A stretch of 38,392 nucleotides of DNA from Ktedonobacteraceae bacterium (GTDB lineage: Bacteria; Chloroflexota; Ktedonobacteria; Ktedonobacterales; Ktedonobacteraceae), in the NCBI GenBank assembly GCA_014896635.1, contig JADBKA010000013.1, positions 1-38,392 of the forward strand. The letters are read 5' to 3'. Made by a program: the position numbers and the translations under genes. Of this stretch, positions 15,740 to 23,549 are shown piece by piece. Numbering within the stretch: the stretch's first letter is position 1; the number at the start of each line of letters is the position of its first letter. Below the pieces are notes generated by a model. The model did no database searches and was not told the origin of the DNA. It was given only the letters and a program-made list of their open reading frames with translations.

Positions 15740-16909
15740 ATGCAACAGGCTGTGGCAATCGCTGCGGTAAGTGAGATGCGACCGAGTCGTTATCCTGATT
15801 ACGACGACATGGAGATGTATCGCCAGGTGATGATCAAATTTCTCCAGGACTGGAACGTTCACCCGCACGATATTCAGGGAGTAATGGCTGCTCCCGCTGG
15901 CATGGCAGGTGGCGGATCGGCTGAAATCTTTACACACGAGAAACTGTATGATGAACTGGGACTCCATCCCCGTTTCTCAGAGACCATCAACGCGGGAGGG
16001 GCGACCTACTCAATCATGGTACAGCGAGCAGCTCTGGCAATTGCCGAGGGTCTGGCCGACAGCATCCTCTGTATCGGCGCCGGCAAGTTTCCCAGAGTCG
16101 GTGCTGGAGGCGCTGAGCAAATGGCAAAGATGATCAGTCATGCGGAGTTTGAATACATCTACGGGCCTGCCATCTATGCAATCTATGCTCAGGCAGCTAC
16201 ACGCCACATGTATGAGTATGGCACAACCAGGGAGCAACTCGCCCAGGTTGCCGTCTCTGCTCGCAAATGGGCGCTCAAGCATCCCGATGCTTTTATGCGC
16301 AGTAAGGGTGAAATTACGGTGAAAGACGTTCTTTCGTCACGCCCGATTGCCTGGCCTTTCAACATGCTGGACTGTTCTGTTCCTTGCGAGGGGGGAGGCG
16401 CGTTGCTAGTTACCACAGATGAGATTGCCAGGCGCATCAATGCGCAGCCGGCTTATATCCTGGGGATGGGCGAATACCACACACACGGATATATCAGCCA
16501 GGCCCCCAGCCTGACGACGCAGGGGGCCAGATTTTCGGGAGAGCAGGCATTCAGGAGAGCAAACCTGTCACCCGCAGATATTGATGTTGTAGAGATCTAC
16601 GACGCCTTTACCATCAATCCGCTGATCTATCTGGAGGATCTGGGCTTCTGCCCGAAAGGTGAAGGAGGGAAGTTTGTGCAGGAGGGACACACCGAGCCAG
16701 GTGGTGATCTCCCTCTGAATACCTATGGAGGCTTGCTCTCCTTCGGCCACGTTGGAGATGCTTCTGGGATGTCTATGCTGGTCGAGGGGGCGCTCCAGGT
16801 GATGGGGAGAGCTGGCGAGCGCCAGGTGCGAGCCAGGACTGCTCTGGTTCATTCTTATGGTGGGATGATGGCTGAACATGCAACGCTTATTCTGGGGAGG
16901 CAGCTATGA
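15740..16909 (+). CDS. Thiolase-like protein lacking the nucleophilic Cys (SCP-x/Ltp2 type)
   Basis: A 389-residue thiolase-superfamily protein from ATG 15740, which AAAGGAG precedes at 8 bases; GTG 15731 is less likely. Where thiolases have their nucleophilic Cys (ANCASG) this one reads TINAGGATYSIMVQ, so ordinary thiolysis is not expected. The C-terminal half is kept: EIYDAFTINPLIYLEDLGF, LPLNTYGGLLSFGHVGDASG with the active-site His, and HSYGGMMAEHATLIL. The same pattern occurs in archaeal thiolase-like proteins and in Ltp2-type aldolases, which work with a DUF35 partner. The DUF35 gene here overlaps by 4 bases. The neighbouring MaoC pair and dehydrogenase make retro-aldol cleavage of a hydroxyacyl-CoA the best guess. 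Confidence 0.87.
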   Translation: MQQAVAIAAVSEMRPSRYPDYDDMEMYRQVMIKFLQDWNVHPHDIQGVMAAPAGMAGGGSAEIFTHEKLYDELGLHPRFSETINAGGATYSIMVQRAALAIAEGLADSILCIGAGKFPRVGAGGAEQMAKMISHAEFEYIYGPAIYAIYAQAATRHMYEYGTTREQLAQVAVSARKWALKHPDAFMRSKGEITVKDVLSSRPIAWPFNMLDCSVPCEGGGALLVTTDEIARRINAQPAYILGMGEYHTHGYISQAPSLTTQGARFSGEQAFRRANLSPADIDVVEIYDAFTINPLIYLEDLGFCPKGEGGKFVQEGHTEPGGDLPLNTYGGLLSFGHVGDASGMSMLVEGALQVMGRAGERQVRARTALVHSYGGMMAEHATLILGRQL

Positions 16910-17325
16910 ACGACAAACCGATTCCTGATGTGTCAGAAATCGCTCGACCGTACTGGGAGGCGGCCCGGCGTGAGGAACTCGCTATTCAGCGCTGCCGTGC
17001 CTGCGGGGCGGCGATCTTCTATCCCCGCCACTGGTGTCCGGCCTGTTTCTCTCTCAACCTCGGCTGGGAGAAAGCCAGCGGCTCCGGCGAAGTGCTGAGC
17101 TACTCGATTATTTATCAGGCTCCTTTTGAGTCATACGCTCCCGACGTACCGTATGTACTGGCAATCATCAAGCTGGCGGAAGGTCCACAGATGATGACAA
17201 ATATCATCAATTGTCGGCCTGAGAACATATACGTGGGGATGCCGGTTCAGGTGACGTTTGAGAGACGCGCGGGAGAGTTCAACGTTCCGCAGTTCCAACC
17301 CCGGTCGGGCAAGCCGGTCTCATAA
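16906..17325 (+). CDS. DUF35 zinc-ribbon/OB-fold protein, partner of the thiolase-like protein
   Basis: A 139-residue protein with an N-terminal rubredoxin-like zinc ribbon (RCRACGAAIFYPRHWCPACF, two CxxC knuckles at about residues 29-47) and a C-terminal OB-fold (SGSGEVLSYSIIYQAP; MPVQVTFERR). This is the DUF35 family, which forms complexes with thiolase-superfamily proteins and helps bind or channel CoA esters. It starts in the ATGA overlap with the thiolase-like gene, the usual arrangement for such partners. Confidence 0.9.
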   Translation: MNDKPIPDVSEIARPYWEAARREELAIQRCRACGAAIFYPRHWCPACFSLNLGWEKASGSGEVLSYSIIYQAPFESYAPDVPYVLAIIKLAEGPQMMTNIINCRPENIYVGMPVQVTFERRAGEFNVPQFQPRSGKPVS

Positions 17326-17357
17326 GTCTGGCTGCCACACCCGGTCCTTGCCCTCTG

Positions 17358-17389
17358 TCCGTGCTGCGATGAAGACATGCCAGCACGGA
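17358..17389 (+). repeat. Intercistronic hairpin between DUF35 and MaoC genes
   Basis: TCCGTGCTG (17358-17366) and CAGCACGGA (17381-17389) form a perfect 9-bp stem with a 14-base loop. It lies in the 100-base gap between two genes of one apparent operon, without a T-run. A role in mRNA processing or stability is possible. Confidence 0.6.
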
Positions 17390-17425
17390 ACACGGGCAGG
17401 TGACACTCTATCAGGAGGAGACAGA

Positions 17426-17971
17426 ATGGCAAGCGAACGAGAAGATGCCACCGGGCTGTGTCTTGCCCGGGGGACCTATGAAGAAGCGGTCAAGATGATC
17501 GGAACCAGGGGCGATATTCAATATGCTGAGGTTGAAGTCAACTGGCCGATGATCAAATATTACTGTGCCATGACAGAAGACGCCAATAGCAGCTACTGGC
17601 AGACGGCATTCGCCAGGCAACAATGGGGAGGAATTGCTGCCCCACCGGGAATGCTCATGGCCTGGCTGATGCCGATTCAATGGCGACCCGGCGGGGTCGA
17701 TCCTGCTCCTCTTCTCGCAACGAAAGTGCCTTTACCCGGTGAAACCCTCATCAACGTTTCTACTGAGACCGAGTTCTTTCGTCCCATTATCGTCGGCGAC
17801 CATCTCAGCGTGGTCGAAGAAGTAAGAGACATCACGCCGGAAAAGCAGACCCGCCTGGGTGTCGGACATTTTATCACGACGGTTGCTACCTATCGTAACC
17901 AGCAAGGTCAGGTTGTGGCGAAAAATACGAACGTGCTCTTTCGCTACAGCGCCAGCACGGAAGGGGAGTAA
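17426..17971 (+). CDS. MaoC-like hot-dog protein, FAS1-DH/ChsH2-N type
   Basis: A 181-residue hot-dog protein from ATG 17426, after AGGAGGAG. Residues such as VNWPMIKYYCAMTEDANSSYW and the substrate-tunnel segment AAPPGMLMAWLMPIQW resemble the non-catalytic MaoC half seen in FAS1-type dehydratase regions and in the N-terminal domain of ChsH2. TEFFRPIIVGDHLSVVEEVRDI is the typical beta strand pair. It has no canonical catalytic Asp/His motif of its own, so it probably pairs with the following MaoC protein to form a two-subunit enoyl-CoA hydratase with room for a bulky acyl chain. Confidence 0.82.
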   Translation: MASEREDATGLCLARGTYEEAVKMIGTRGDIQYAEVEVNWPMIKYYCAMTEDANSSYWQTAFARQQWGGIAAPPGMLMAWLMPIQWRPGGVDPAPLLATKVPLPGETLINVSTETEFFRPIIVGDHLSVVEEVRDITPEKQTRLGVGHFITTVATYRNQQGQVVAKNTNVLFRYSASTEGE

Positions 17972-17975
17972 GTTC

Positions 17976-18431
17976 ATGCTTCAAATGGCTGGTACGCTGC
18001 ATCAACGTTCCTGGGAAGATGTGCAGGATGGCGAGACCCTGCCGCGAATCACTATGGAAGTCTCTTTCAAGAAGGTGATCCTGAATGCAGCAACCACCTG
18101 GGACTACTTCCCGGGACACCATAACCCTGACTATGCCCGCCAGCAGGGACAGAAGACCATCTATATCAGTACGCTCTTCTTTCAGGGATTCATCGACCGC
18201 GTTGTCACAGACTGGGCCGGACCAGCCACATTTATTGTGAGGCGCAAGATGAGCATGCAGCGCTCAATTTATGCCGGCGACACCATGTATGGAGAAGGAC
18301 GAGTCATACGGCGCTATCGTGACAACCAGGGGCGTCACCTGGTTGAGCTTGAGGTCATAGTCGGAAACCAGGACGGCCCCTGTTGCCCCGCCTCGGTCGT
18401 TATCTGGCTCCCGAGGCGCTCCGCTGAGTAA
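17976..18431 (+). CDS. MaoC-like dehydratase, ChsH1-type catalytic subunit
   Basis: A 151-residue single-domain MaoC protein from ATG 17976, 4 bases after the previous stop. The motif TTWDYFPGHHNPDYARQQG near residues 46-64 carries the Asp/His arrangement of catalytic hydratase-2 domains. STLFFQGFIDRVVTDWAG forms the rest of the pocket. Heteromeric MaoC hydratases made of two small subunits are known from steroid side-chain degradation (ChsH1-ChsH2). The order here, tunnel subunit, catalytic subunit, then acyl-CoA dehydrogenase, supports the same architecture. The actual substrate is unknown. Confidence 0.84.
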   Translation: MLQMAGTLHQRSWEDVQDGETLPRITMEVSFKKVILNAATTWDYFPGHHNPDYARQQGQKTIYISTLFFQGFIDRVVTDWAGPATFIVRRKMSMQRSIYAGDTMYGEGRVIRRYRDNQGRHLVELEVIVGNQDGPCCPASVVIWLPRRSAE

Positions 18432-18457
18432 ACAGAGCACAAGGAAAGGAAGGTATC

Positions 18458-19612
18458 ATGACTGAGATCGCTGAACGTCTTGAGATGATCAACGAAGTTG
18501 CGCAAGGCATTATCAAACGCTTTGACCGGGCCTACTGGCTCAAATGCGTGCGCGAACACCGCTTTACCAATGAAATGTGGCAGGCAATGGGTGAAGCGGG
18601 TTTGCTGGGTCTGGGGGTGCCTGAAGAATTCGGAGGCGCGGGCGGCGGTGTGACTGAGATGGTTGCCCTCATGGAAGTGTTAGCGGAGGCAGGCATTCCC
18701 CCGCTGTTTCTTGTGGTGACGGGCCTTTCACGGGTGCCTATCATCAAGTATGGAACGCAGGAGCAGAACAGACGGTATGTGGAACCAACCACTACCGGCC
18801 AGAAGAAACTGTGCTTTGCTATTACCGAGCCGGACGCCGGCACCAACACCTTTAAAATGCAAACACTCGCCAGGCCAGCCGCCGACGGCTGGGTACTGAA
18901 CGGTCAGAAAGTCTTCATTAGCGGTGCCAACGAGTCGGACTATATGCTCGTTGTGTGCCGGACTCGTGCATTCAGCGAGGGAGAAGACCGTCAGCAGGGT
19001 CTCTCACTTTTTGTTGTCGATACGCGATCAGCTGGTATCGAACTGCAAAAGCTCAACATCAATGTCGGATGGCCTGAGCAACAGTTCCTGGTCTTCTTTA
19101 ACGATGTCGTTCTTCCTGCTGATGCGCTCATCGGAAAAGAAGGAGCAGGAACGAAGTACCTCTTCGATGGGTTGAATCCCGAACGCCTGCTAGTAGCGGC
19201 GATGTCCGTTGGCATAGGGAATTATGCGCTCAGGCGTGCCGTCGAATACGCAAAGATCCGAGCACCATTCGGCAAGCCTATCGGGGCCTACCAGGGCCTT
19301 CAGCACCCGATGGCGCGTGCAAAGACGCATCTGGAAGCTGCCCGTCTGATGATGTACAAAGCCGCCGAATGCTTCGACGCCGGCGAGAAGGCGGGACCGG
19401 AGTCCAATATGGCAAAACTGCTGGCCTCGGAGGCAGCCGTTGAGGCGGTTGATATTGCTATTCAGACTCATGGTGGCAATGGTTTCGATGCTGACTATGA
19501 CATCATCACGCTCTGGCCCGGCGTTCGACTGCTCCAGGTTGCTCCGATTAACAATGAGATGCTGCTCAACTACATTGGCGAACACGTGCTTGGTCTGCCG
19601 AAATCGTACTGA
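18458..19612 (+). CDS. Acyl-CoA dehydrogenase
   Basis: A 384-residue FAD-dependent acyl-CoA dehydrogenase. Domains in order are the N-terminal helices (GEAGLLGLGVPEEFGGAGGG), the middle beta domain (CFAITEPDAGTNTFKMQT; WVLNGQKVFISGANESD) and the C-terminal helical domain (KIRAPFGKPIGAYQGLQHPMARA in two parts; IQTHGGNGFDADYD). The medium-chain-type catalytic Glu near the C-terminus is absent, and VAPINNEMLLNYIGEHVLGLP stands there. Glu in LNPERLLVAA may be the base, as in isovaleryl-CoA dehydrogenase (inference). It would supply the enoyl-CoA for the MaoC pair just upstream. Confidence 0.9.
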   Translation: MTEIAERLEMINEVAQGIIKRFDRAYWLKCVREHRFTNEMWQAMGEAGLLGLGVPEEFGGAGGGVTEMVALMEVLAEAGIPPLFLVVTGLSRVPIIKYGTQEQNRRYVEPTTTGQKKLCFAITEPDAGTNTFKMQTLARPAADGWVLNGQKVFISGANESDYMLVVCRTRAFSEGEDRQQGLSLFVVDTRSAGIELQKLNINVGWPEQQFLVFFNDVVLPADALIGKEGAGTKYLFDGLNPERLLVAAMSVGIGNYALRRAVEYAKIRAPFGKPIGAYQGLQHPMARAKTHLEAARLMMYKAAECFDAGEKAGPESNMAKLLASEAAVEAVDIAIQTHGGNGFDADYDIITLWPGVRLLQVAPINNEMLLNYIGEHVLGLPKSY

Positions 19613-19735
19613 AATCCTGGCTGACTCACGGTCCCGGGAGAAATATGCAGTGCAGCCGGCTGCTCACCCGGTGAGTGTGAGTAATTGCGCTCACGCCAGG
19701 GGGAGAGGAGCAAAAGAAAGGATGATTGTGTCGAG

Positions 19736-20809
19736 ATGCCACACAAAATCCTGCCGGGCTTCTATCGATTACCTATCCCGCTGCCAGATAATCCACTGGG
19801 GACGGTCAATGTCTATGTAGTGATAGGCAAGGATGGGGTAAGACTGATCGACTGTGGTTGGAACACGCCAGAGGCATATGCGACCCTGGCTGACGAGTTG
19901 CAAACTCTCGGTACACGAATCGACGATATCCGCGAAATAGTGATCACCCATATCCACCCGGATCACTTTGGTCTGACAGAGCGCCTGGTAAAAGAGACAG
20001 GCGCTCGCTACCGCATGCATCGGCTGGAGGCGGTGTATATCGGAACGCGCTATGAGCACACGCAGGCACTGATTGAGGAGATGGAAGCCTGGCTGCGGGT
20101 GAATGGCGTGCCACAGAGTGAGCTGGAGGTGATGGCAAAGGATTCCCTGCTCATGGTCATGCGGGTCGGGACGCGCTTGCCAGATGTCCTTCTCGAAGGA
20201 AACGAGACACTGCAATGGCTCCCCTACCGCTTTGAGGTAATCTGGACGCCAGGCCACTCGTCAGGACATATTTGCCTGTACGAGCCGCAGTCTCGCGTCC
20301 TCGTGTCCGGCGACCATGTGCTGGAACACATCAGTCCACATATCGGTTTGCATACCCAGAGCTTTAGTAACCCCCTTGGTGACTATCTCAGTTCGCTGCA
20401 ACTGGTACGCAACCTTCCTGTAGAGATGATTCTACCAGGACATGGCGTCCCGTTTGAGGATCTGGCCGGACGTGTCGATGTGGTCTTGACCCTGAGAAAT
20501 GGAGGGAGTAAAGTGGGAAGAGAAGGCTTTCCCAGAGAGGGGCAAGACGATGCAGAAAGTAAAACCAACATACACGAAGGAATTCAAGCTGGAAGCCGTG
20601 CTGATGCCAGCAAACCAGCGGGAAATCGCAGGCGCAAATCGCACGAGATCTGGGCGTACCTGATAGTATACTCTGCCATTGGTGCCTGCGTTTTGCAGAA
20701 CACGGGAAAGAGGCATTTCCTGGAAGTGGACATCTTCCTCCACTTGAGGAAGAGAACCGCCGATTACAGCGGGAAAATGAACTCTTGCGGCAGGAGCGAG
20801 ACGTGTTAA
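19736..20809 (+). CDS. Metallo-beta-lactamase-fold hydrolase, 3' end replaced by an IS element
   Basis: An MBL-fold hydrolase from ATG 19736, MPHKILPGFYRLPIPLPDN. Metal-binding motifs are THIHPDHFG (HxHxDH), WTPGHSSGHICLY, LVSGDH and ILPGHGVPF, all present, so the catalytic core is intact. Native sequence runs to about VDVVLTL (near 20490). From there the frame reads through the left part of an IS3-family element until a stop at 20809, adding about 105 unrelated residues. The final helix that the family usually has after GHG is therefore lost. It may still fold. As the last gene of the beta-oxidation cluster it could be a thioesterase or lactonase; the substrate is unknown. Confidence 0.8.
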   Translation: MPHKILPGFYRLPIPLPDNPLGTVNVYVVIGKDGVRLIDCGWNTPEAYATLADELQTLGTRIDDIREIVITHIHPDHFGLTERLVKETGARYRMHRLEAVYIGTRYEHTQALIEEMEAWLRVNGVPQSELEVMAKDSLLMVMRVGTRLPDVLLEGNETLQWLPYRFEVIWTPGHSSGHICLYEPQSRVLVSGDHVLEHISPHIGLHTQSFSNPLGDYLSSLQLVRNLPVEMILPGHGVPFEDLAGRVDVVLTLRNGGSKVGREGFPREGQDDAESKTNIHEGIQAGSRADASKPAGNRRRKSHEIWAYLIVYSAIGACVLQNTGKRHFLEVDIFLHLRKRTADYSGKMNSCGRSETC

Positions 20810-20846
20810 AAAAGCTATCGGCATCTTTTCGCGCAGCCTCGCATAA
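20550..20846 (+). pseudogene. IS3-family orfA (HTH/leucine-zipper protein), frameshifted
   Basis: Starts MQKVKPTYTKEFKLEAV at 20550, then loses frame near 20604. In the next frame it continues CQQTSGKSQAQIARDLGV (the HTH) and LEEENRRLQRENELLRQERDVLKK, the usual zipper. A classic A-AAA-AAG slippery heptamer lies at 20808-20814. The expected orfA ending IFSRSLA and a stop at 20844-20846 are found only in the -1 frame. Confidence 0.8.
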
Positions 20847-21732
20847 AATATCAGTTCATCGCAGAACAGAGTCAAGAGTACTCCGTTCAGTTGCTCTGCG
20901 AAGCCCTGGATGTCTCCGAGAGCGGCTATTATGCCTGGCAACACCGCGAGCCGAGTGCACACGTGCGAGAAGATGCTCGAATTGCGGCCCTGATTCAACA
21001 GATCTTCCAGGAGCACCGCCACGTCTATGGCAGCCCGCGCATCCATGCCAAACTGCATGAGTATGGGGTCCATTGTGGGCGCAAACGGGTCGTGCGTTTG
21101 ATGCAATGGCTGGGCATCAGCGCTCTCCCGAATCGCTCTCGCAAGCCAACCACGAAAAGTGATAAACAGGCGCGTTTTGCTCCCAATGTCCTGAATCGGG
21201 AGTTTTCCGCAGATCGCCCCAACAGCAGGTGGGTCACGGATACCAAAGCCGTCGAGACCGCAGAGGGCTGGCTGTATCTCGCCGTTCTTCTGGCTCTCTA
21301 CTCACGAAAGGCTGGTCGGCTGGGCTATGGCTGCCACAGAGGATGGGGAGCTGGTCGAGTTGGCATTGCGCATGGCTGTGGCACGAAGACATCCCGAAGC
21401 GGGTTTGCTTCACCATTCTGATCGCGGCTCCGAGTTTACTTGTGACCGCTATCAAGCGGCTTTACGCGAGCTAGGAGTCGAAGTCAGCATGAGCCGAACA
21501 GGGAATTGTTGGGATAATGCAGCGATGGAAGCATTCTTTGCGACACTGGCAAAAGAGTGTGTCAATCGCGTGAAGTATCAGACACGAAAAGCGCGCTCGA
21601 TCAAGCATCTTCGAGTATATTGAGTGCTTCTACAATCCTGTTAGGCTTCATTCGGCTTTACAGTACACAAGTCCTATTGCCTATGAACAGGCTCATTGGG
21701 GTAAAAACGAGCTTGTCGTACACAAGCCCTAG
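20843..21732 (+). pseudogene. IS3-family orfB transposase (rve/DDE), start lost and frameshifted
   Basis: Homology starts KYQFIAEQSQEYSVQLLCEALDVSESGYYAW right after an ATA (20843) that stands where an ATG would overlap the orfA stop. The DDE residues are seen in RWVTDTKAVETAEGW, HHSDRGSEFTC and GNCWDNAAMEAFFATLAKE. Indels near 21311 and 21610 split the frame into three parts; the last reads [20 protein letters not shown] and [10 protein letters not shown] before the stop at 21732. It is not functional. Confidence 0.85.
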
Positions 21733-21744
21733 CATCCAAGTTTA

Positions 21745-21927
21745 TTGACTCCATCTTTTCGGGCCAGGTCCAAGCAGACCGCAACCTTTCGCGATGTCCT
21801 TGCCCTCATCGTCATCAGGCAACAGGTGTGGGGGGGCGGGACTTTCCCCACATCACCTATCGATCCAGGTGTGGTTTTAGTGTCCCGCTCTACCCTTGAG
21901 CGGCTCTCTTTGGCCATCTGTTCGTAA
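21745..21927 (+). pseudogene. Possible C-terminal remnant of another transposase
   Basis: A short open stretch reading TATFRDVLALIVIRQQVWGG...PGVVLVSRSTLERLSLAICS. It has the look of the tail of a DDE transposase (DVLALVRRxxW and a final LERL..A.C pattern), but the match is from memory and weak. It fills the gap between the IS3 element and a cut-off hydrolase fragment, which fits a second, older insertion. Confidence 0.3.
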
Positions 21928-21944
21928 ATTGGAAATGTACAAAG

Positions 21945-22232
21945 TCAAGCTAAAGAATCAATGGAATAGACCGGCCTTTCTTCCAGGAATTCCCGGATGT
22001 TCGATTCCCATGTGGGCGTTGAAGCCGAGCGACCTGGGAGCAAGACAATGGGAGCTTTGTGTGCATTTTCTTTCTTGACAAAAGAGTAGACTCGTACGAT
22101 CCCAAAGTCCGTTGTGATCTCTTTTGTCTCTGTAGGAGTTGGTAACAGGGCCATCGCTTCGGCATAGGCCACCATAAATTCCTTTTTCCCCGCATCTGTT
22201 CTAAAATGACTGATTTTTATAGGTTTTTTCAT
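21945..22232 (-). pseudogene. N-terminal fragment of an alpha/beta hydrolase
   Basis: From an ATG at 22232, with GAGGT 6 bases upstream, the protein reads MKKPIKISHFRTDAGKKEFM, then AYAEAMALLPTPTETKEITTDFGIVRVYSF and KAPIVLLPGRSASTPTWESNIREFL...RPVYSID. This is the start of an alpha/beta hydrolase of the carboxylesterase type, up to the oxyanion strand. The frame stops after about 95 residues, before any nucleophile. The rest of the gene is missing, apparently cut by the adjoining mobile-element debris. Confidence 0.6.
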
Positions 22233-22602
22233 GATATACCTCATAATTCAGAAATTGATGCTACTCGACATCTCTGCGGCGGCTGAAGTGAATCGCTTGA
22301 TTCACGAGAGCTTGATGGAGCATAGAATGTTCCTCGTCTCAGAGGGAGCATACCATGTGGAGAATGCCTTTTTCCAGGACGCGCAGTGTCCGCGTGGCGA
22401 CCTCCCGGCGAAGGAAAAGGAGATCTCCTGGCAACATCATGAGATCTGTGAGGGCGGAGGAGTGTCCTTCTCCTTGTGAGGAAAGTGTGAGCATGTGATC
22501 CCTTTGTGAGATAGTGGTGCGATCCTGCTCTTGGATCAAGAGTGGTTCCTGTGGCTACTAAGATCACTCATTGGGAATTGAGCGACCATAAGAGAGCAGA
22601 GC
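22233..22602. other. No recognisable gene
   Basis: Short open frames occur on both strands (for example 22339-22539 on the minus strand), but none shows family features or a convincing ribosome site. The stretch sits between two hydrolase remnants and is probably decayed sequence. Confidence 0.5.
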
Positions 22603-22986
22603 ATGAGGCCTGTCGAAATCCTCGTATTATGTGCCAATCTTCTTTCATTTCTAGTATTAGCCGTTCCACGACTCCGTACCATGCGCTGGAAGGGGAGCAT
22701 CGTCCTCATCCCACTTGCTCTAGCCATTGTGCAGGAACTCAGAGAGGGACCTCGGTGGCAAATGGTCCCGGCATACGTGCTGACGGCGCTCTTCGTGCTC
22801 GCCTGGTGAGGGCAGAACGTTGCTCCCCTGGATGGAAGCGTCAAAGAGATCCTCACCCATCGACTGGTCGTGGGTTTAGCGACCGTCCTGTGCATCATTG
22901 GCTTAGCACTATCAGCCGCTCTTCCCATCCTTCTGCCTGTCTTTCGTTTTCCTCGCCCAGCGGGCCAACTCCACCCCTTTACCTGA
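22603..22986 (+). pseudogene. Remnant of a platelet-activating-factor acetylhydrolase-like membrane hydrolase
   Basis: The first 68 residues (MRPVEILVLCANLLSFLVLAVPRLR, then RWQMVPAYVLTALFVLAW) match the membrane N-terminus of bacterial PAF-acetylhydrolase-like alpha/beta hydrolases. An in-frame TGA at 22807-22809 interrupts it. In the same frame homology resumes with VVGLATVLCIIGLALSAALP and ILLPVFRFPRPAG, the segment that leads into the catalytic domain. That domain is absent: the frame stops at 22986 and nothing related follows. Confidence 0.6.
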
Positions 22987-23549
22987 TTATGCGATGTGGA
23001 ACAAAAAACAGGAAATGCTCTTCCATCAATGAATACTAACATTCTAAATTAAGTATGGTCCTATGTCAACTATTCTTGAGCATCCAGAGATGTCTTCTCC
23101 ACTTGACAGTGTCGCCACTCCTCGTTAGCATACCTGAGACCTGTTGCCCACGAGCAACAGCAGGCCTGGATTGTGTGATTCCACAAAACCGGGGAAAATC
23201 ATCTCACGACAAATCGTACGACAATCCCAACGTTTTTTCACGGCTGACAGAGGTGGCCGGCGAACAATGCGGGCGAATTTGAGCACGTGGGCGCCTCCAG
23301 GAGAATATCGAGGAACAAACGGGGCCGCTTCCCCCCTTCGGCACTTCCCTTTCTATCTCAGTTCTCTCACGTTACTCCTCAGGCGGCATGAGAGAATTAT
23401 TATTTTATCGCTTCAGCCCCTCCGGCAGCGATGCTGACAGCAAAAAGTTACCAGATCTTTGCCGATCAGGCCATCCACACCATGTTCGCTTCATTCATCG
23501 TACGCTTGTCGCCCCGGGTCATCTCATACTCGCCAGCCACGTGGATTAT
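22987..23549. other. Gene-poor stretch, no supported feature
   Basis: I see no coding sequence, RNA gene or clear terminator here on either strand. It lies between hydrolase debris and the 3' end of the LacI-type gene and may contain further decayed mobile-element sequence. Confidence 0.5.

Larger units (their letters stand above)
20490..21737 (+). mobile_element. Decayed IS3-family insertion sequence
   Basis: The span carries orfA and orfB of an IS3-family element with several frame lesions. The left edge lies where the hydrolase gene stops looking native (20480-20550) and the right edge lies after the orfB stop at 21732. I could not find convincing terminal inverted repeats or target duplication by eye, so both edges are approximate. 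The element can no longer make a transposase itself. Confidence 0.8.

Noticed and set aside
20808..20814. Active programmed frameshift of the IS3 element
   Set aside because: The A-AAA-AAG heptamer is present, but other indels and a lost orfB start mean no transposase can be made.
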